A stretch of 14,677 nt of DNA from Thermococcus sp. (GTDB lineage Archaea; Methanobacteriota_B; Thermococci; Thermococcales; Thermococcaceae), in NCBI GenBank assembly GCA_015522395.1, contig WAMH01000213.1, forward strand, positions 1-14,677, read 5' to 3'. Both the position numbers and the translations under genes were made by a program. Every line of letters begins with the position of its first letter. Position 1 is the stretch's first letter. The notes beneath the pieces are model-generated. The model saw nothing but the letters and a program-made list of their open reading frames with translations, was not told where the DNA came from and did not search any database. Positions 12,906 to 14,677 of this stretch are shown in pieces.

Positions 12906-13670
12906 ATGGTCTCGAAGAAGTGGCTCACGATATGGCTGGTTCTTAACTTCATCATCTTCTGGTTCGTTGGGTTGGCTTCCAGCGGCTATTCAATGGAGGG
13001 CTATCTTCCGGGGCAGAGCGCAAAGGTCGACCAGTACGTCCCGTTTGTGTACGCAAAGCCCGATGACCTGCCCAAGGGCGTGCTCTACATGGTGGACTAT
13101 GACGGAACGATACACTACTACATCGTCTGGGAGGACGAGTACTTCAGCAACTCCTTCATAGACAGGCTCTACCGGTTCTTCAGGGGCTTGGTTTACAGCG
13201 GGGCGACGCAGGACATAGAGGTCGTTAAGGTCAATCCAGACAACGGCACGTTCTACTTCCAGACCCACGGTCACACCGATGTCAACGGCAGGATACTTCC
13301 AGACGGAAGCTGCCTCTGGCTGGAGGAGGACAGGACGATTCCGAACTGTGCCGAGAACGGGACGCACATCAAGGTTTACGTAGTAACGTGGAATCACATG
13401 CTTTCCCTCCTGCCCGAGGGTGGAACGGTGAGGGCCAACCTGACGATGAGACACATGACTCCAGAAGATTACGTCTCCCTTGGAATGTTTAGGAGGACCC
13501 AGTACAGCATGGCAGGAATAACCTTCAGCTCACTCACCATCGCGCTTTTAGCCACCCTTCTGTTCAACGGCGTATTCTACTGGGCTTGGAGGAAGGGATA
13601 CCTCAGCAGGGAGGGACAGAGAAAGGTCAGGAGGGAGGTTAGAAAGAGCCTGAAAGAGCTTAGGAAGTGA
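12906..13670 (+). CDS. Membrane-anchored protein with an external domain, function unknown
   Basis: A 254-residue protein that I do not recognise. It has one hydrophobic helix at each end (about 6-25 and 203-227), with 175 polar residues between and a basic tail (229-254) rich in Arg and Lys. The positive-inside rule puts both ends in the cytoplasm and the middle outside. That middle carries three N-glycosylation sequons (N113-GT, N151-GT, N178-LT) and two cysteines (136, 148) that could form a disulfide, all consistent with an extracytoplasmic location. No enzyme motif is evident. The ATG at 12906 is chosen over a GTG at 12897; neither has a strong ribosome site. It lies 28 nt after the aminotransferase, with a T5 run between that could be a terminator or a TATA-like element. 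It is convergent with the ATPase gene; the two stops abut. Confidence 0.75.
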   Translation: MVSKKWLTIWLVLNFIIFWFVGLASSGYSMEGYLPGQSAKVDQYVPFVYAKPDDLPKGVLYMVDYDGTIHYYIVWEDEYFSNSFIDRLYRFFRGLVYSGATQDIEVVKVNPDNGTFYFQTHGHTDVNGRILPDGSCLWLEEDRTIPNCAENGTHIKVYVVTWNHMLSLLPEGGTVRANLTMRHMTPEDYVSLGMFRRTQYSMAGITFSSLTIALLATLLFNGVFYWAWRKGYLSREGQRKVRREVRKSLKELRK

Positions 13671-14252
13671 TCATTTGAATTCAATCAATTTTCCCTTCTC
13701 TATCCTGTATACCCTGTTTATCATCCTCATCCCCGTTCTCCAGTCCCTGCTCAGCTCCACGAGGACATCGAAGCGGTTGAAGGTGTTCTCGTCTATTCCG
13801 AGCCAGTGCATTGTTTCAGCCTTCAGGTCGTCGCTCATGGCCAGGGACGTTACGATGAATGCATAATCATCTATCAGCTCATCAAGAACCCTCGGAACGC
13901 TGATGGTGTGGAGGGTGTCTATCACCACGTAGTCCGGTTTCATTTTTCTCAGCTTTTCAATGACTTCATCGGTTCTTTCGTCCGTGCTCCTCCTGTTAAA
14001 GGCGGTGTCGATAACCTCGATGTTTTCTTTGAAGGGCTTGAACTCGCCGTAGGCGGTGACAACGGCAACCTTCCACTCCTCGGGAACGTAGTGAAGGAGC
14101 GCCTCAACGAGCTTCGTCTTTCCACTCCTGCTCGTGCCGGTGATGAGAACATCCCTCTTGGCCAGGATTTCCTCCTTTAGGAGTTCTATCTGCTCCGGCC
14201 TTGCCGAACCATAGCGTATCAGATCTTCCGGTTTGAATATGTATACACCCAT
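13671..14252 (-). CDS. Small stand-alone VirB11-like P-loop ATPase
   Basis: A 193-residue protein resembling the core ATPase domain of the VirB11/GspE secretion family without its N-terminal domain. Walker A is GTSRSGKT (39-46). A Walker-B-like strand YVVIDT (108-113) follows LRKMKPD, the same order as in VirB11, where the text is LRMRPD then a GEIRG motif; here the GEIRG glutamate and the usual His box are replaced (DTLHTISVPRVLDEL, TSLAMSDD). The C-terminus FDVLVELSRDWRTGMRMINRVYRI matches the family's closing strands. It probably binds ATP; secretion or pilus function is not supported by neighbours, as no TadC-like membrane partner is present. The ATG at 14252 follows GGTGAGG; a GTG at 14264 lies inside that ribosome site. 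It is divergent from asnA. Confidence 0.8.
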   Translation of the reverse strand: MGVYIFKPEDLIRYGSARPEQIELLKEEILAKRDVLITGTSRSGKTKLVEALLHYVPEEWKVAVVTAYGEFKPFKENIEVIDTAFNRRSTDERTDEVIEKLRKMKPDYVVIDTLHTISVPRVLDELIDDYAFIVTSLAMSDDLKAETMHWLGIDENTFNRFDVLVELSRDWRTGMRMINRVYRIEKGKLIEFK

Positions 14253-14283
14253 CGGCCTCACCACATGTATTCCACTCCGGGAG

Positions 14284-14291
14284 GTTATAAC
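14284..14291 (-). promoter_or_regulatory. TATA box for the ATPase gene
   Basis: On the minus strand it reads GGTTATAACC (core 14284-14291), about 35 bp upstream of the ATG at 14252, with a predicted start near 14263. It is itself a near-palindrome. Confidence 0.5.
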
Positions 14292-14383
14292 CCTGCCGTT
14301 TGGCTTTCTGAACTCTGTTGGAATTATGACGGTTTAAATTTAAAATATGGTATTTTCATTAAAAAATTTGCTCAATTTCCATC

Positions 14384-14398
14384 ATTTTTGGCAAAAAT
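14384..14398. promoter_or_regulatory. Palindrome upstream of asnA, possible operator
   Basis: ATTTTTG, one G, CAAAAAT is a perfect 7-bp inverted repeat with a 1-nt centre, in a very AT-rich stretch (the 60 bases from 14341 contain 13 G+C). A related half, GATTTTTGCACAAAG, follows at about 14404-14418. It lies about 65-80 bp upstream of asnA and about 130 bp upstream of the ATPase start. A binding site for a dimeric regulator is plausible but inferred. No convincing TATA box for asnA is seen; AATAAAC near 14421-14427 is a weak candidate. Confidence 0.35.
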
Positions 14399-14461
14399 TC
14401 AAAGATTTTTGCACAAAGGCAATAAACCCCAAAACAACTTGACGAAAAATTGGTGATTAAC

Positions 14462-14677
14462 ATGAACGCTCTCCAAATTGTAAGTAGGAAAATTGACCCG
14501 ATAGCGGAAGTTCAGACGGGGGTGATTGCCTACCTTACCGGCGAGCTTTCAAAGAGGGGCTTCCGATGGCTACTTCCCATTGTTCTGAGCTCGATAACCG
14601 ACCCCCTCTGGCCGGACCCTGCCGCGGGAGAGGCTTTGAGACCACCTGAAGTGGAAGTCTACGGAGAAAGGCTTAGG
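14462..14677 (+). CDS. asnA: Asparagine synthetase A, archaeal type (partial, 5' end)
   Basis: The first 72 codons of a gene that continues beyond the window. The sequence MNALQIVSRKIDPIAEVQT, the segment KRGFRWLLPIVLSSITDPLWPDP (31-53), and RPPEVEVYGERLR (60-72) closely match my memory of archaeal asparagine synthetase A from Pyrococcus. That enzyme is a class II aminoacyl-tRNA synthetase paralogue related to AspRS/AsnRS that lacks the anticodon-binding domain and makes asparagine from aspartate, ammonia and ATP. The ATG at 14462 follows GGTGAT at 14452-14457. The upstream region is very AT-rich and holds a palindrome. The alternative, a truncated AsnRS-like protein of other function, cannot be excluded from the N-terminus alone. 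Confidence 0.85.
   Translation, partial: MNALQIVSRKIDPIAEVQTGVIAYLTGELSKRGFRWLLPIVLSSITDPLWPDPAAGEALRPPEVEVYGERLR

Noticed and set aside
14265..14456. Short plus-strand open frame before asnA
   Set aside because: It lies in the AT-rich control region, overlaps the ATPase promoter, has no ribosome site, and its product is Phe/Lys/Asn-rich without pattern.
1..14677. CRISPR array, insertion sequence, toxin-antitoxin or defence island
   Set aside because: No regularly spaced repeats, transposase, nuclease or typical defence proteins were found on either strand; apart from the left-edge pair the content is housekeeping.

Overview
The window looks like a chromosome segment of a hyperthermophilic euryarchaeon of the order Thermococcales, most likely a Thermococcus. 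The reasons are: archaeal-type information-processing genes (S6e, L10e, Sec61-beta, a three-gene RPA operon, a Clp1-like polynucleotide kinase, an archaeal AsnA); an ether-lipid gene (UbiA-type DGGGP synthase); a 5S rRNA gene followed at once by tRNA-Asp rather than joined to 16S/23S; TATA boxes with purine-rich BRE-like flanks; strong GGTGA/GGAGG ribosome sites; and short intergenic gaps. The species cannot be fixed by eye.

Layout. (1) 1-1261: two genes of unknown function on the minus strand, joined by a 4-nt overlap and visibly AT-richer than what follows. They sit downstream of rps6e and are probably read through from it. (2) 1292-3763: rps6e and secG/Sec61-beta diverge from one intergenic region. 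A PRC-barrel plus coiled-coil protein converges on secG, and an EngB GTPase converges on an Lrp-like regulator with 54 bp of overlap. (3) 3920-6265: plus-strand genes for a Clp1-type polynucleotide kinase, DGGGP synthase and a small unknown protein tightly linked to the lipid gene. (4) 6318-8567: the minus-strand operon RPA41-RPA14-RPA32 encoding the single-strand DNA binding complex. (5) 8685-9281: scpB (chromosome segregation), divergent from the 5S rRNA-tRNA-Asp unit at 9370-9577. (6) 9762-11558: rpl10e and an MFS transporter on the minus strand. (7) 11723-13670: a PLP-dependent aminotransferase of the alanine/serine-glyoxylate class, then a membrane-anchored protein with a probably external domain. 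(8) 13671-14252: a small stand-alone VirB11-like ATPase, divergent from the 5' end of archaeal asnA, which runs off the window. The 210 bp between these two is very AT-rich and carries a clear palindrome.

Most of the window is housekeeping: ribosome, protein export, replication, segregation, lipid synthesis, amino-acid metabolism. No CRISPR array, insertion sequence or complete mobile element was seen, and no stretch over 300 bp lacks a gene. The longest gene-free stretches are 9578-9761 and 14253-14461. The less explained items are the AT-rich pair at the left edge, the PRC-barrel/coiled-coil protein (its layout recalls CdvA), the orphan VirB11-like ATPase, the small partner of DGGGP synthase, and the palindrome upstream of asnA. 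I did not find a clearly new multi-gene system; these are leads. Start codons were chosen from ribosome sites and promoter positions, so several genes are shorter than their longest open frame.
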